The notes beneath the pieces were generated by a model. The model did no database searches. It had not been told where the DNA came from and saw only the letters and a program-made list of their open reading frames with translations. A program made the translations under genes and the position numbers. Positions 1 through 6,708 of a stretch of DNA of 13,433 nucleotides are shown piece by piece. The DNA comes from Candidatus Brocadiaceae bacterium (GTDB lineage: Bacteria > Planctomycetota > Brocadiia > SM23-32): contig JAUWZH010000044.1 in assembly GCA_030615435.1 (NCBI GenBank), positions 1 to 13,433 of the forward strand. The letters are read 5' to 3'. How positions within the stretch are numbered: position 1 is the stretch's first letter; each line of letters begins with the position of its first letter.

Positions 1-1
1 G

Positions 2-157
2 GCGCTTACCATCCTGCGGCCGGCCGGCCGGGCCGAGTTCGGCGACATGCTTCTGGACGTAGTGACGGAAGGGGATTTCGTGCAAAAGGGCACCCCGGTG
101 GAGGTGGTCGCCGTGCGCGGCTCCCATGTCGTGGTCAAACCCCACCATGGCGCCTGA
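2..157 (+). CDS. NfeD family protein, C-terminal end (partial)
   Basis: The frame is open from the window edge to TGA at 155-157 and gives the last 51 residues of a protein. It shows the pattern LRPAGRAEFGD, then VVTEGDFVQKGTPVEVV, then a final VRGSHVVVK. This is the small OB-fold that ends NfeD proteins, in which a Gly-rich turn precedes beta strands reading 'G..v.V..v.G....V'. Long NfeD proteins carry an N-terminal ClpP-like serine protease domain and membrane helices, and act at the membrane, often with SPFH/stomatin-like partners. The upstream part is outside the window, so a protease domain is likely but unseen. The stop lies 35 bases before the start of a second NfeD-like gene on the same strand, so the two are probably co-transcribed. 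I am confident of the family and less so of the long subtype. Confidence 0.8.
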   Translation, partial: ALTILRPAGRAEFGDMLLDVVTEGDFVQKGTPVEVVAVRGSHVVVKPHHGA

Positions 158-191
158 CGTCACCCGCTTCCCCACTTTCTGCGAGGCGCAG

Positions 192-650
192 ATGAGCGAT
201 CTTGGCTGGATCCTGCTCTTCTACGGCGTCGGGATCGCCGCGATGTTCATCGAACTGTTCATCCCGGGGGCGATCATCGGCATAACGGGCTTCGTGACAG
301 TGTGCGGGAGCATTATCTACGCCTACACCAGCGGCCACGGAATCGTTGGCACCATCCTGGTGGGGACGACCGTAGCATTCATCCCGGTGTTCTTCATCCT
401 CTGGAAGAACGTGCTCGGACGGGTGCTCTCGGTGAGGGATAGCGAGAAGGGATTTCGCCCCTCCACCGCCCGCCACGAAGAGCTGCTGGGAAAAGAAGGA
501 CATGCGGCTGCCCCGCTCCGCCCCAGCGGCACCGCACTCATAGAGGGCAAACGCTACGCGGTCATCAGCCGAGGAGAACTCCTGGCGAAGGGGACCCGCG
601 TGAAGGTGATAGACGTCTCGGGGAACCGAATCACCGTCAAGAAGGTGTGA
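192..650 (+). CDS. NfeD-like membrane protein, short form
   Basis: This 152-residue protein has an N-terminal membrane region followed by a soluble OB-fold. Residues about 4-46 hold two closely spaced hydrophobic helices (GWILLFYGVGIAAMFIELF and GAIIGITGFVTVCGSIIYAY). A further helix lies at about 51-71 (GIVGTILVGTTVAF...FFILW). The C-terminal 60 residues carry the NfeD OB-fold: LLGKEGHA..PLRPSGTALIEGKRYAV, then GTRVKVIDVSGNRITVKKV. I chose ATG 192 because the protein then starts directly before the first helix and GAGG sits 5 bases upstream. In-frame ATGs at 126 and 147 would add a polar stretch and overlap the previous gene. Short NfeD proteins are membrane partners of SPFH scaffold proteins (YqfA/FloA type); no such gene follows here. 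Its place directly behind another NfeD gene is a common arrangement. Confidence 0.88.
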   Translation: MSDLGWILLFYGVGIAAMFIELFIPGAIIGITGFVTVCGSIIYAYTSGHGIVGTILVGTTVAFIPVFFILWKNVLGRVLSVRDSEKGFRPSTARHEELLGKEGHAAAPLRPSGTALIEGKRYAVISRGELLAKGTRVKVIDVSGNRITVKKV

Positions 651-693
651 GCGCGGGCGGTCACCATGTCTTGGCAGGCGGGGCCGGCGCGAC

Positions 694-723
694 TTGACAT
701 GCCGCGGCGGGCGGCTTTAAAAT
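694..723 (+). promoter_or_regulatory. Sigma70-like promoter for the small ORF at 776
   Basis: TTGACA at 694-699 is a perfect -35 hexamer and TAAAAT at 718-723 is a five-of-six -10 hexamer, with an 18-base spacer. The expected transcription start is near 730, which leaves a leader of about 46 bases before ATG 776. It lies in the gap after the NfeD pair, so the small gene need not depend on readthrough from that pair. Confidence 0.6.
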
Positions 724-775
724 GGCCTCCAGATGTGCGGTACGGCGTTCAGGTGAACCTCGATGAGCGGGGAAA

Positions 776-1045
776 ATGGCGGAGGAAGATCACCAAGACA
801 AGGGAAAGCCCCTCGGCATAAAGGGGCTTCTGGGTCTGGGCTTCGACGGGATTGACGGCCACACGAGGATTTCGCAGGGACCGAACTTCGTGCTCTATGG
901 CGGCTCGAAGCAGACCCACGAGAGAATGCAGAAGACCGTTGTCAGGTTCAACGAGCAGGTAGACGAGCGGGGAAAGAAACTCGAAGAGATAAACCGCCGG
1001 GAACTCGACGAGATCGTCGAGGAAATCGGGCGCGACGTTTCGTAG
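776..1045 (+). CDS. Small conserved-looking hypothetical protein
   Basis: This is an 89-residue soluble protein with no signal peptide or membrane segment. I do not recognise a named domain. It has a charged N-terminus, then a Gly-rich block with spacing typical of a conserved motif: GIKGLLGLGFDGIDGHTRI, then QGPNFVLYGGSKQTHERM. The second half is a charged helix rich in Arg, Glu and Lys (about 55-88), which could be a coiled coil. It is probably a real gene for three reasons: a good promoter lies just upstream, ATG 776 is preceded by a purine-rich GCGGGGAAA stretch, and a hairpin follows the stop by about 18 bases. It is independent of the NfeD genes by transcription and convergent with the exonuclease gene. 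Small proteins of this style recur in Planctomycetota as far as I recall, but I cannot confirm that here. No function is proposed. Confidence 0.7.
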   Translation: MAEEDHQDKGKPLGIKGLLGLGFDGIDGHTRISQGPNFVLYGGSKQTHERMQKTVVRFNEQVDERGKKLEEINRRELDEIVEEIGRDVS

Positions 1046-1063
1046 CCAATCTCACCGGCACAT

Positions 1064-1080
1064 CGGGCTGTGGAAGCCCG
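1064..1080 (+). terminator. Possible hairpin terminator after the small ORF
   Basis: CGGGCT (1064-1069) and AGCCCG (1075-1080) form a perfect six-base stem around the five-base loop GTGGA, 18 bases past the stop codon at 1045. No T tract follows, so it may be only a 3' stabilising hairpin. The remaining 200 bases up to 1283, between these convergent genes, show no gene I can support. Confidence 0.3.
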
Positions 1081-1283
1081 CCCTCCAGCAGCGTCCCTCC
1101 GAAAGGTCGCAGCAACTCGCGGGGTTTTCGTCTCTGCAGTGCTCGAGCACACGCTTCTGTGTCAAGCCGCGCAAGGCGCCAGGCGGTCGCGGGCGGCGCT
1201 GTCCAGGTTGCTCATCGCGAAGGTCGGCATGGCGGCGCCGACGCAAGAAGGGCCCCCGTCCTCGCACCTGCGCCTCGGAATGC

Positions 1284-2264
1284 TCAGACGGCCGGGCCAC
1301 GCTCGCTCGGGCGGGCCGCCTCTCGTGCCGCGGGCGGGAAACGCACCATCAGGTCGGCCATCGTCATCAGGTCGAGCGCATTGTGGTGGAGGATCCTGAT
1401 CATCTGCGCGGCGTCGCCCGTGCGCACGTAGGCATGATAGGCCGCAGGGATCTCGGCGCCGGGGATGTCGCCGGAGCGCAGCCGGCCGCAGATGCGGCTC
1501 TCGAGCGTCTGAAGCCTACAGTTCGGCAGCACGCCCCGCCAGATGCGCCGGCACTCGTGGAGCAGGTCGAAATGGGGCGGCTCATCCGCGAACGCCACTG
1601 CGTTCGCTGCGGCCCGCGTTCGTATGTAGGGCATGTCGAAGGACTTCCCGTTGAAGGTAACCAGCACCTTCTTCTCCCGCAGGACTTCGCCGACGAGCGA
1701 GATCGCGGCAGCCTCCTCCGAGTAGTCCCGCGCCAGGTACTGGCGCACCGCGAACCTGCCTTCCCCCCACTCCATCGTGCCGATGAGAAAAAGCGGCGTG
1801 CTGCCAAGGCCTGTGGTCTCGATGTCCAGGAACACCAGGTCGGCTGGATTCAGTCCTTGCGGCGGGCAGAGCTCCCCGAGGTGCCGCCGCAGGCCGCAGT
1901 CCTCCGAGTCGAGCGCGCGACGGAAAGCCTCGCCCACCTCGCCGAACCCCTCTTCCTCCTCGGCCGGCCGCACCTCAATGAGATAGGCCCGCCCGCCCTG
2001 CGAGGCGCACAGCACCGTGCCCTCCACCGCCTGCTCCAGGACGACCGGCTCCCTGCCGACCCCATGATAAGTCGAAGGACCAGACCTTGCGCGTGCGAGG
2101 TCACGCCGGCAGACGATGGGCCGAGGCCGCTCAGGGACCCCACCACCCTCTCCGGGAGCACCACGGCGGCTCCCCGCCCGTTCCGGAGAAGCCGGGACCC
2201 GCCGGGACGATGTCCGCCGGTCAAGGGCATCGAGCCGTTTTCGGAAATCCCTCGGCTGTCCCAT
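1284..2264 (-). CDS. Ribonuclease H-like (YprB-type, RNase_H_2) exonuclease
   Basis: The protein has 326 residues. It belongs to the DEDD/RNase H-fold exonucleases of the B. subtilis YprB type. Three exonuclease motifs are visible: motif I FLDIETTGL with D147 and E149, motif II LVTFNGKSFDMPYI with D210, and motif III HHNALDLMTMADL with H294 and D298. The stretch DLLHECRRIWRGVLPNCRLQTLE followed by DIPGAEIPAAYHAY is also typical of this family. About 135 N-terminal residues are basic and low-complexity, without a recognised domain. The family is expected to degrade single-stranded nucleic acid; the physiological substrate is not established. I chose ATG 2264, which has GGGAAAGG upstream. An in-frame GTG at 2306 with AGGAG nine bases before it is an alternative. 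The frame stays open far upstream to 2918, but that part overlaps the divergent gene and lies beyond the promoter at 2338-2366, so it is not coding. Confidence 0.85.
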   Translation of the reverse strand: MGQPRDFRKRLDALDRRTSSRRVPASPERAGSRRGAPGEGGGVPERPRPIVCRRDLARARSGPSTYHGVGREPVVLEQAVEGTVLCASQGGRAYLIEVRPAEEEEGFGEVGEAFRRALDSEDCGLRRHLGELCPPQGLNPADLVFLDIETTGLGSTPLFLIGTMEWGEGRFAVRQYLARDYSEEAAAISLVGEVLREKKVLVTFNGKSFDMPYIRTRAAANAVAFADEPPHFDLLHECRRIWRGVLPNCRLQTLESRICGRLRSGDIPGAEIPAAYHAYVRTGDAAQMIRILHHNALDLMTMADLMVRFPPAAREAARPSERGPAV

Positions 2265-2337
2265 GTGCTGCCTTTCCCGGATCTGCCGGGAGGGATCAAC
2301 GTCCACAGAGGCAGACTCCTGACACCAACACGGGTGC

Positions 2338-2366
2338 ATTATATGCCGCGGCGGAGCCCGGATCAA
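2338..2366 (-). promoter_or_regulatory. Sigma70 promoter of the RNase H-like gene
   Basis: On the minus strand, TTGATC (2366-2361) is followed after exactly 17 bases by a perfect TATAAT (2343-2338). Transcription would start near 2331, giving a leader of about 67 bases to ATG 2264. This is the best -10 element in the window. Confidence 0.72.
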
Positions 2367-2416
2367 CGATGCCTTGCACGGCATTGACATCCGAGTTACG
2401 CCCCGTGCCTCCGGTA

Positions 2417-2425
2417 TGGTATCAT
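2417..2425 (+). promoter_or_regulatory. Possible extended -10 promoter of the URO-D gene
   Basis: TGGTATCAT fits an extended -10 element (TGn plus TATCAT, five of six). No good -35 lies at 17 bases; a perfect TTGACA at 2384-2389 is 30 bases away, too far to pair. The expected start is near 2432, leaving about 80 bases to ATG 2511. Confidence 0.33.
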
Positions 2426-2510
2426 GACGCCGTGATAGCTGGGAAACCCCGGATGGATTGACCAGTAAGGCGTGCAACGCAGAAACAGTCAAATGAGGCA
2501 CGGGGAGAGG

Positions 2511-3665
2511 ATGACGTCGCGGGAGCGGCTGCTCAAGGCCCTCAACCACGACGCGCCGGACAGGGTGCCCATAGACCTCGGCGGGAACCAGACAGGCATC
2601 CACAGGGTTGCCTACGAGGCGCTCATCAAACATCTGGGCATCCAGGACGACGTGAGCATCATGGACCCCGTCCAGCAGCTTGCGCGTCCGTGTGAGACGC
2701 TGCTTGAACGCTTCCACGTGGATACCCGGTACATAGCAGCCGGCGCGGCCTCCGACTGGAAGGGCGGCATCGTCCTGAGCAAACGTGACGGCAGGCTCTG
2801 GCACGACCTGACGGACGAGTGGGGGGTCACCTGGTCTATGCCCGATGACCAGGGCTTGTTCATGGACATTTCCCATCACCCTCTGGCTGATGCCTCGATC
2901 GCCGACATCAAGGACCATCCCTTTCCCAGAGGTGACGACCCCGGTCGCTTCGACGGCCTGCGCGAGCAGGCATTGATGCTCAAGAACGAAACGCCCTACG
3001 CCGTCATGAGCGGAATCTCAGGGGTTGTTTACGAGACCTGCTGGTACATGCGGGGACTGGAGCAGTGGTTCTGCGACATGCTCAGGCAGCCGCAATTCTG
3101 CGAGGAACTCATCGAGCAGACGCTGAAGTACTGGATGGACTGGTTTCGCGTGTTCCTCGACGAGGTCGGCGACATCGTGGACGTCATCATGATCGGCGAC
3201 GACATTGCCGGTCAGAACGGGCCTCTGTTCAATCCCGACATCTACCGCAGTATCGTCAAGCCTCGCCACAAGAAACTCGTCCAATACATCCGCTCGCGCA
3301 CCGACGCAAAGATCTGGTACCACACCTGCGGCTCCTGCATCGAGTACATTCCCGACTTGCTGGACAACGGCATTGACGTTCTCAATCCCGTTCAGACGGG
3401 CGCCGCCAATATGGATCCGCGGGTGCTGAAAGAAACCTACGGAGCAAGCCTGGCCTTCTGGGGCGGCGGATGTGATTCTCAGCATGTTCTGCCCTTTGCC
3501 TCGGCAGATGAGATCACTCAGCATGTTCGCAAGAACGTGGAGGTGTTCAAGACCGGCGGGGGCTACGTGTTCAACAACATCCACAACATCCAGGCCGGTG
3601 TGCCGCCTGAGAACATCGTTGCCATGTATGACGCGGCATATGAATTCGGGTTCTATGACGAGTAG
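2511..3665 (+). CDS. Uroporphyrinogen decarboxylase (URO-D) superfamily protein, methyltransferase-like
   Basis: This 384-residue protein has the URO-D superfamily start (TSRERLLKALNHDAPDRVPID) and barrel motifs VDVIMIGDDIAGQNGPLFNPDIYR at about 223-246. It carries the zinc-ligand pattern of methylcobamide:thiol methyltransferases (MtaA/MtbA/CmuA type): H271-x-C273 in WYHTCGSC, and C321 in FWGGGCDSQHVL. It ends with GGGYVFNNIHNIQAGVPPENI, also typical. True heme-pathway HemE lacks these ligands, so the likely role is methyl transfer or demethylation involving a corrinoid or thiol acceptor; the substrate is unknown. I chose ATG 2511 because family members begin with this TSRERLL block and a GGGGAG purine run precedes it, though close (3 bases). 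ATG 2493 and GTG 2472 are in-frame alternatives. No corrinoid protein gene is adjacent. Members of this group without a partner gene are common in Planctomycetota and Lentisphaerota. Confidence 0.88.
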   Translation: MTSRERLLKALNHDAPDRVPIDLGGNQTGIHRVAYEALIKHLGIQDDVSIMDPVQQLARPCETLLERFHVDTRYIAAGAASDWKGGIVLSKRDGRLWHDLTDEWGVTWSMPDDQGLFMDISHHPLADASIADIKDHPFPRGDDPGRFDGLREQALMLKNETPYAVMSGISGVVYETCWYMRGLEQWFCDMLRQPQFCEELIEQTLKYWMDWFRVFLDEVGDIVDVIMIGDDIAGQNGPLFNPDIYRSIVKPRHKKLVQYIRSRTDAKIWYHTCGSCIEYIPDLLDNGIDVLNPVQTGAANMDPRVLKETYGASLAFWGGGCDSQHVLPFASADEITQHVRKNVEVFKTGGGYVFNNIHNIQAGVPPENIVAMYDAAYEFGFYDE

Positions 3666-3728
3666 CATGATCGCGCCGTCGAACACGCCCGGCACACAAC
3701 TCAGGGACCACGGGAACCAGGGATGCTT

Positions 3729-3959
3729 TCAAATCCTGAATTCAGGCGCAAAATTCTTCTTCGGTCTGCCACCTGCCACGCTCCCAGCCCAGAAGGATCC
3801 AAATGGCTTCGGCTGCTTCGTTTCCTCCAGAACAACCGCTCCGATTGCTACCGGCTGCAGCGACAGTTGCCGGGCGGGTATGTCCCCGCTTAGGTCCTAC
3901 GCCGTTTCACGGCGCACGAATAGTGTGGGTAGAGGCAGCTTTTCAAGCACCTTCGGACC
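3729..3959 (-). pseudogene. Possible decayed coding remnant (LacI-type regulator tail?)
   Basis: The 328-base gap between 3665 and 3994 holds no intact gene. On the minus strand, one frame reads GPKVLEKLPLPTLFVRRETA and then TAG (3899-3897). The ending LPTLFVRRETA resembles the last residues of LacI-family regulators, which commonly finish with a Pro-Thr-x-Leu-x-Val-Arg block. The same frame continues for 55 more sense codons (DLSGDIPARQLSL..., through VLEETKQPKPFGSF) to TGA at 3731-3729. A TAG also lies directly upstream (3962-3960). The match is short and could be chance. No start codon or ribosome binding site supports an active gene. Confidence 0.2.
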
Positions 3960-3993
3960 CTAATGCTTGAGAATGCTTCATTCGTATATGTCC

Positions 3994-6024
3994 CTAATTT
4001 GCCCTATAGTGTTTGGCCAATACGTAGATGGAGAGGGCGCGGATTTGCCAGTTGAGACGTTTCTCGGGAACTTTCTTCCGCAACCAATTCTGTTTGAGCT
4101 GTTCCAGGTCAATTGTCTTCTTTAGAGTCTCGGGCCCAAGCTTGACAACGTGCTCTTGAACATCCTTTCCGATGCCCACAGTCACGCGGCCAACATCGAA
4201 CGGGCCACGTTCTCCATGCCACAAGAAAAGCTCGTAAACGCCTGGTATCAAGTTGACTTCAAACTTGCTATCCTCATCTACTACAGCATAAGCGCTGTCA
4301 AGCGCCCAATGGTCTTCCCCTTCGATCGCTGCTATCGTCAGCCGCTGCCCCCTAAGGTCTAACTCGAAAGATGCTGCGATGGTTCCTTTGACCGAAACGG
4401 CTTGCGGCAGTGTAAAATCAATTTGAGCTTCGCGCTCTACCTCCTTACTCAGAAACACTGCAGGACCACTTGGTTTCGCACGAACTCTAAATACGTATTT
4501 CCCTTGTCCCTCTTTCAGCACGATCTCGTACTTCCCATCCTTGCCTGTACCAATATGCATAACACGTCCAGATCGCAAGTGAAGTGCGTAAACTTGAGCC
4601 CCAGGCACTGGCTTCCCGCCATATTCTTTCACTTGGCCGCGAACTGCAGGTAGTTTCGATACGACTATCCTGAGGGACCGGGCATCCCCATCTATTGAAA
4701 ACGTTCCCTGATAAGGGGCATAACCCTGTTTTCTTACTCGGACCGAATACGCGCCCGGGGGAACTCTCGCGAAGGAAAACGTTCCGTGTTGATTGGTCTC
4801 GCTCTTGTACCGCCCCTTGCCAGCAATCACGACATTGGCTCCCGCGCCGACCGGGTGTCCTTCTCCGTCGACGACTTCCCCTCTTACTTCCACGGCCTCG
4901 GTGGCTTTCCCCCCGCTTTCCTTAAGGGTCAAGACTGCCGTCTGAAGTTGGTCGTGTTTGTCGGTTACAACGACTCGTCTCGTGCCCACTAGTGAGATTC
5001 CAGGAGAGTCGTCGAGCATGGCGATGTAGACCCCAGGCTCCAAATCATAGAAGGCGGCCTTGAATTTGCCGCTCGGATCTTTCTTGACATGTGCATGCTT
5101 CTCCAACTTCGAGGTACCTCGGCGTTTCACATGCTCTTTCCCTTGTGGTGCCACCCTTCTCTCCTCAAATGTCCAACCCCGATCATCTTCAATCCAACGG
5201 CTTGTAATGGTTCCTTCCTCACTGTGCTCGGTCCGGGCACCCTCAAACCAACCATCAGGCCGGCTCTGAAGCGTAAGCGCTAAGACGGCATAAGCCGACG
5301 GAGCTGATCCTCTTAATTCGACCTCCAAAGATTTCTCTTTACGCTCGACTTCCCACACATATTGTCCGTTCAACTCTTCTGGCCTAAATGCATCGGATTC
5401 GTAGGCCCTCATCGGACCGTACCTGCTTGTCCGATCCAGCTCTAATCGGTATGTGGCACCAACGCGGTGAGGTATTCTGCAGATAGCGAGTCCTTCGAGG
5501 TTTGTTCGTACGACCGTAAAATCGGAGGGCTGCCCATTCCAGAACTGTCGCAACACAAGCTTTTCGTCTCCGAGCGCCCTTTTCTGAGCCTTTGCGAGCA
5601 CCAGAACAGCAAACTCCACCAACTCCACGGGCGCCCTCTCTGCCACCAGCTTGACCTCAAATTCCTTCTTATCTCTCGGAAAGTCAAACTCAATGCGCCC
5701 CTGGTAGAGATTCTCGGGGCGGAACAAGCGAACTTCCAGCGACAACTCGTGCTTTACTCCAGTTCGTACACCTGGCTTCACGAAGGTGCCATCGTTTTCT
5801 ACCCTCACTTCGTATCGCCTGCTTCGCTGGGTACCTTCGTGAACCCACCTCCCCGTGAGGATCACGTTGCCTAGTGTCCTCTCTTCTCCCGTTAGCGTAA
5901 AGTACACCACAGTCCCCTCCAATGTCGCGTCCTTCGTGCCCGCTGTAGCGCCGACAGCGGCGATCATCGCCCACAAAATGTGGCACAATAGGCAACCGGA
6001 GAATACGAAGTTCCTATTTGTCAT
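3994..6024 (-). CDS. Secreted protein with carboxypeptidase-regulatory-like repeats
   Basis: The protein has 676 residues from ATG 6024. It opens with a signal peptide (TNRN, then the hydrophobic FVFSGCLLCHILWAMIAAVGATAG) and is otherwise soluble. Two clear carboxypeptidase D regulatory-like beta-sandwich domains are visible: about 380-455 (VRGEVVDGEGHPVGAGANVVI...GTFSFARVPPGAYSVRVRKQGY) and about 460-515 (VRGQVKEYGGKPVPGAQVYAL...DGKYEIVLKEG). Similar, more diverged strands lie near 35-120 and 543-625 (GVYELFLW). No catalytic domain is seen. Such domains usually serve adhesion, binding or structure at the cell surface. I chose the start because the promoter at 6188-6216 lies inside the longest possible frame (GTG 6219), and because ATG 6024 sits directly before the signal peptide with AGGAA 10 bases upstream. 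ATG 6069 is an alternative that gives a longer basic n-region. By eye the GC content is near one half, clearly below the flanking genes, which suggests transfer. Confidence 0.78.
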   Translation of the reverse strand: MTNRNFVFSGCLLCHILWAMIAAVGATAGTKDATLEGTVVYFTLTGEERTLGNVILTGRWVHEGTQRSRRYEVRVENDGTFVKPGVRTGVKHELSLEVRLFRPENLYQGRIEFDFPRDKKEFEVKLVAERAPVELVEFAVLVLAKAQKRALGDEKLVLRQFWNGQPSDFTVVRTNLEGLAICRIPHRVGATYRLELDRTSRYGPMRAYESDAFRPEELNGQYVWEVERKEKSLEVELRGSAPSAYAVLALTLQSRPDGWFEGARTEHSEEGTITSRWIEDDRGWTFEERRVAPQGKEHVKRRGTSKLEKHAHVKKDPSGKFKAAFYDLEPGVYIAMLDDSPGISLVGTRRVVVTDKHDQLQTAVLTLKESGGKATEAVEVRGEVVDGEGHPVGAGANVVIAGKGRYKSETNQHGTFSFARVPPGAYSVRVRKQGYAPYQGTFSIDGDARSLRIVVSKLPAVRGQVKEYGGKPVPGAQVYALHLRSGRVMHIGTGKDGKYEIVLKEGQGKYVFRVRAKPSGPAVFLSKEVEREAQIDFTLPQAVSVKGTIAASFELDLRGQRLTIAAIEGEDHWALDSAYAVVDEDSKFEVNLIPGVYELFLWHGERGPFDVGRVTVGIGKDVQEHVVKLGPETLKKTIDLEQLKQNWLRKKVPEKRLNWQIRALSIYVLAKHYRAN

Positions 6025-6187
6025 GGCAATTCTGTTCCTGAGTTTCCGGTAAAAGAGCGATTTAGGCATTTCCGTTTCGTTACCATGCCGGTAAGCTTGC
6101 TTTGTCGAGGATGCCGGCTTGGCTAAGGCGCTATTGCAGTTTTCCCATTTTCCGCTATCGCTGCAGCGTCCCGACCGATACAGCCTC

Positions 6188-6216
6188 AGTGTATTGCCCT
6201 TGCCAGTGCCTGTCAA
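6188..6216 (-). promoter_or_regulatory. Sigma70-like promoter of the secreted repeat protein
   Basis: On the minus strand, a perfect TTGACA (6216-6211) and TACACT (6193-6188, four of six) are separated by exactly 17 bases. Transcription would begin near 6181, giving a leader of about 110 to 157 bases depending on whether ATG 6069 or ATG 6024 is used. Its position rules out a start at 6219. Confidence 0.55.
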
Positions 6217-6505
6217 CACTTTTCCACGTCTTCCTGCGCGCTAATCAACGCCTTATGGCTTCCTCTGCCCCGGGACCGCCGTGATGACAAGCCTCGTTGC
6301 GCCTTTTGGACCAGTCTCAGGGCAGATCTACGCCGCTGGGCTTCTTTCCAGGAGTCTGTTGGGGAAGCCACCCGCCAGGAACGTTCAGCATTTGAACTCT
6401 GCACCGTGCTGCCTTGAGGGGTACTGCGCCAAACCACCGGTCGGGAGATGTCGCAACGCCTTCTGAGTTAGCAGCCCATCGGTGCAGGAACTAGCCTGCC
6501 CGCCG
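6217..6505. other. Intergenic DNA with no recognised gene
   Basis: This lies between two divergent promoters (6188-6216 minus and 6506-6533 plus). Short open frames exist on both strands (6281-6466 plus, 6213-6437 minus), but none has a ribosome binding site or a recognisable product. No tRNA, transposon end or strong hairpin was found by eye. Confidence 0.4.
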
Positions 6506-6533
6506 TTGAAACCTGCTGCGAGGGCGTTATCAT
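6506..6533 (+). promoter_or_regulatory. Sigma70-like promoter of the sulfatase gene
   Basis: TTGAAA (6506-6511, five of six) and TATCAT (6528-6533, five of six) are separated by 16 bases. The expected start near 6540 leaves a long leader of about 170 bases before ATG 6709, room for post-transcriptional control, although I see no known riboswitch in it. Confidence 0.5.
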
Positions 6534-6708
6534 AACAAGAACCGAAGGCAAGTCGCTCGGAGCACTCTCCCGTTTCCGGGCGTCCTTTGCTGTGGGCGCG
6601 GAACTGGCATTTGCCCCGATTGTGACAGCCCGGGAGGAGTCCTTTTCGGTTTCAAGCCGACAGCACCTGGTGAATCGTCGGGTTGAAGCATTGTGAGCGC
6701 AGGAGGTC

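Noticed and set aside
1383..2387. A 334-codon plus-strand frame opposite the RNase H-like gene
   Set aside because: The minus-strand product has all three exonuclease motifs and a consensus promoter; the plus-strand translation is Pro/Arg/His-rich shadow sequence that runs through that promoter.
2265..2918. Upstream extension of the RNase H-like frame to 2918
   Set aside because: It overlaps the divergent URO-D coding region and lies upstream of the TATAAT promoter, so it cannot be in the transcript.
3018..3695. A 225-codon minus-strand frame opposite the URO-D gene
   Set aside because: It is a shadow of a plus-strand gene with family motifs and zinc ligands.
6070..6219. Longer start (GTG 6219) for the secreted repeat protein
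   Set aside because: The -35 and -10 elements at 6188-6216 lie inside it, and the added residues would bury the signal peptide 65 residues into the protein.
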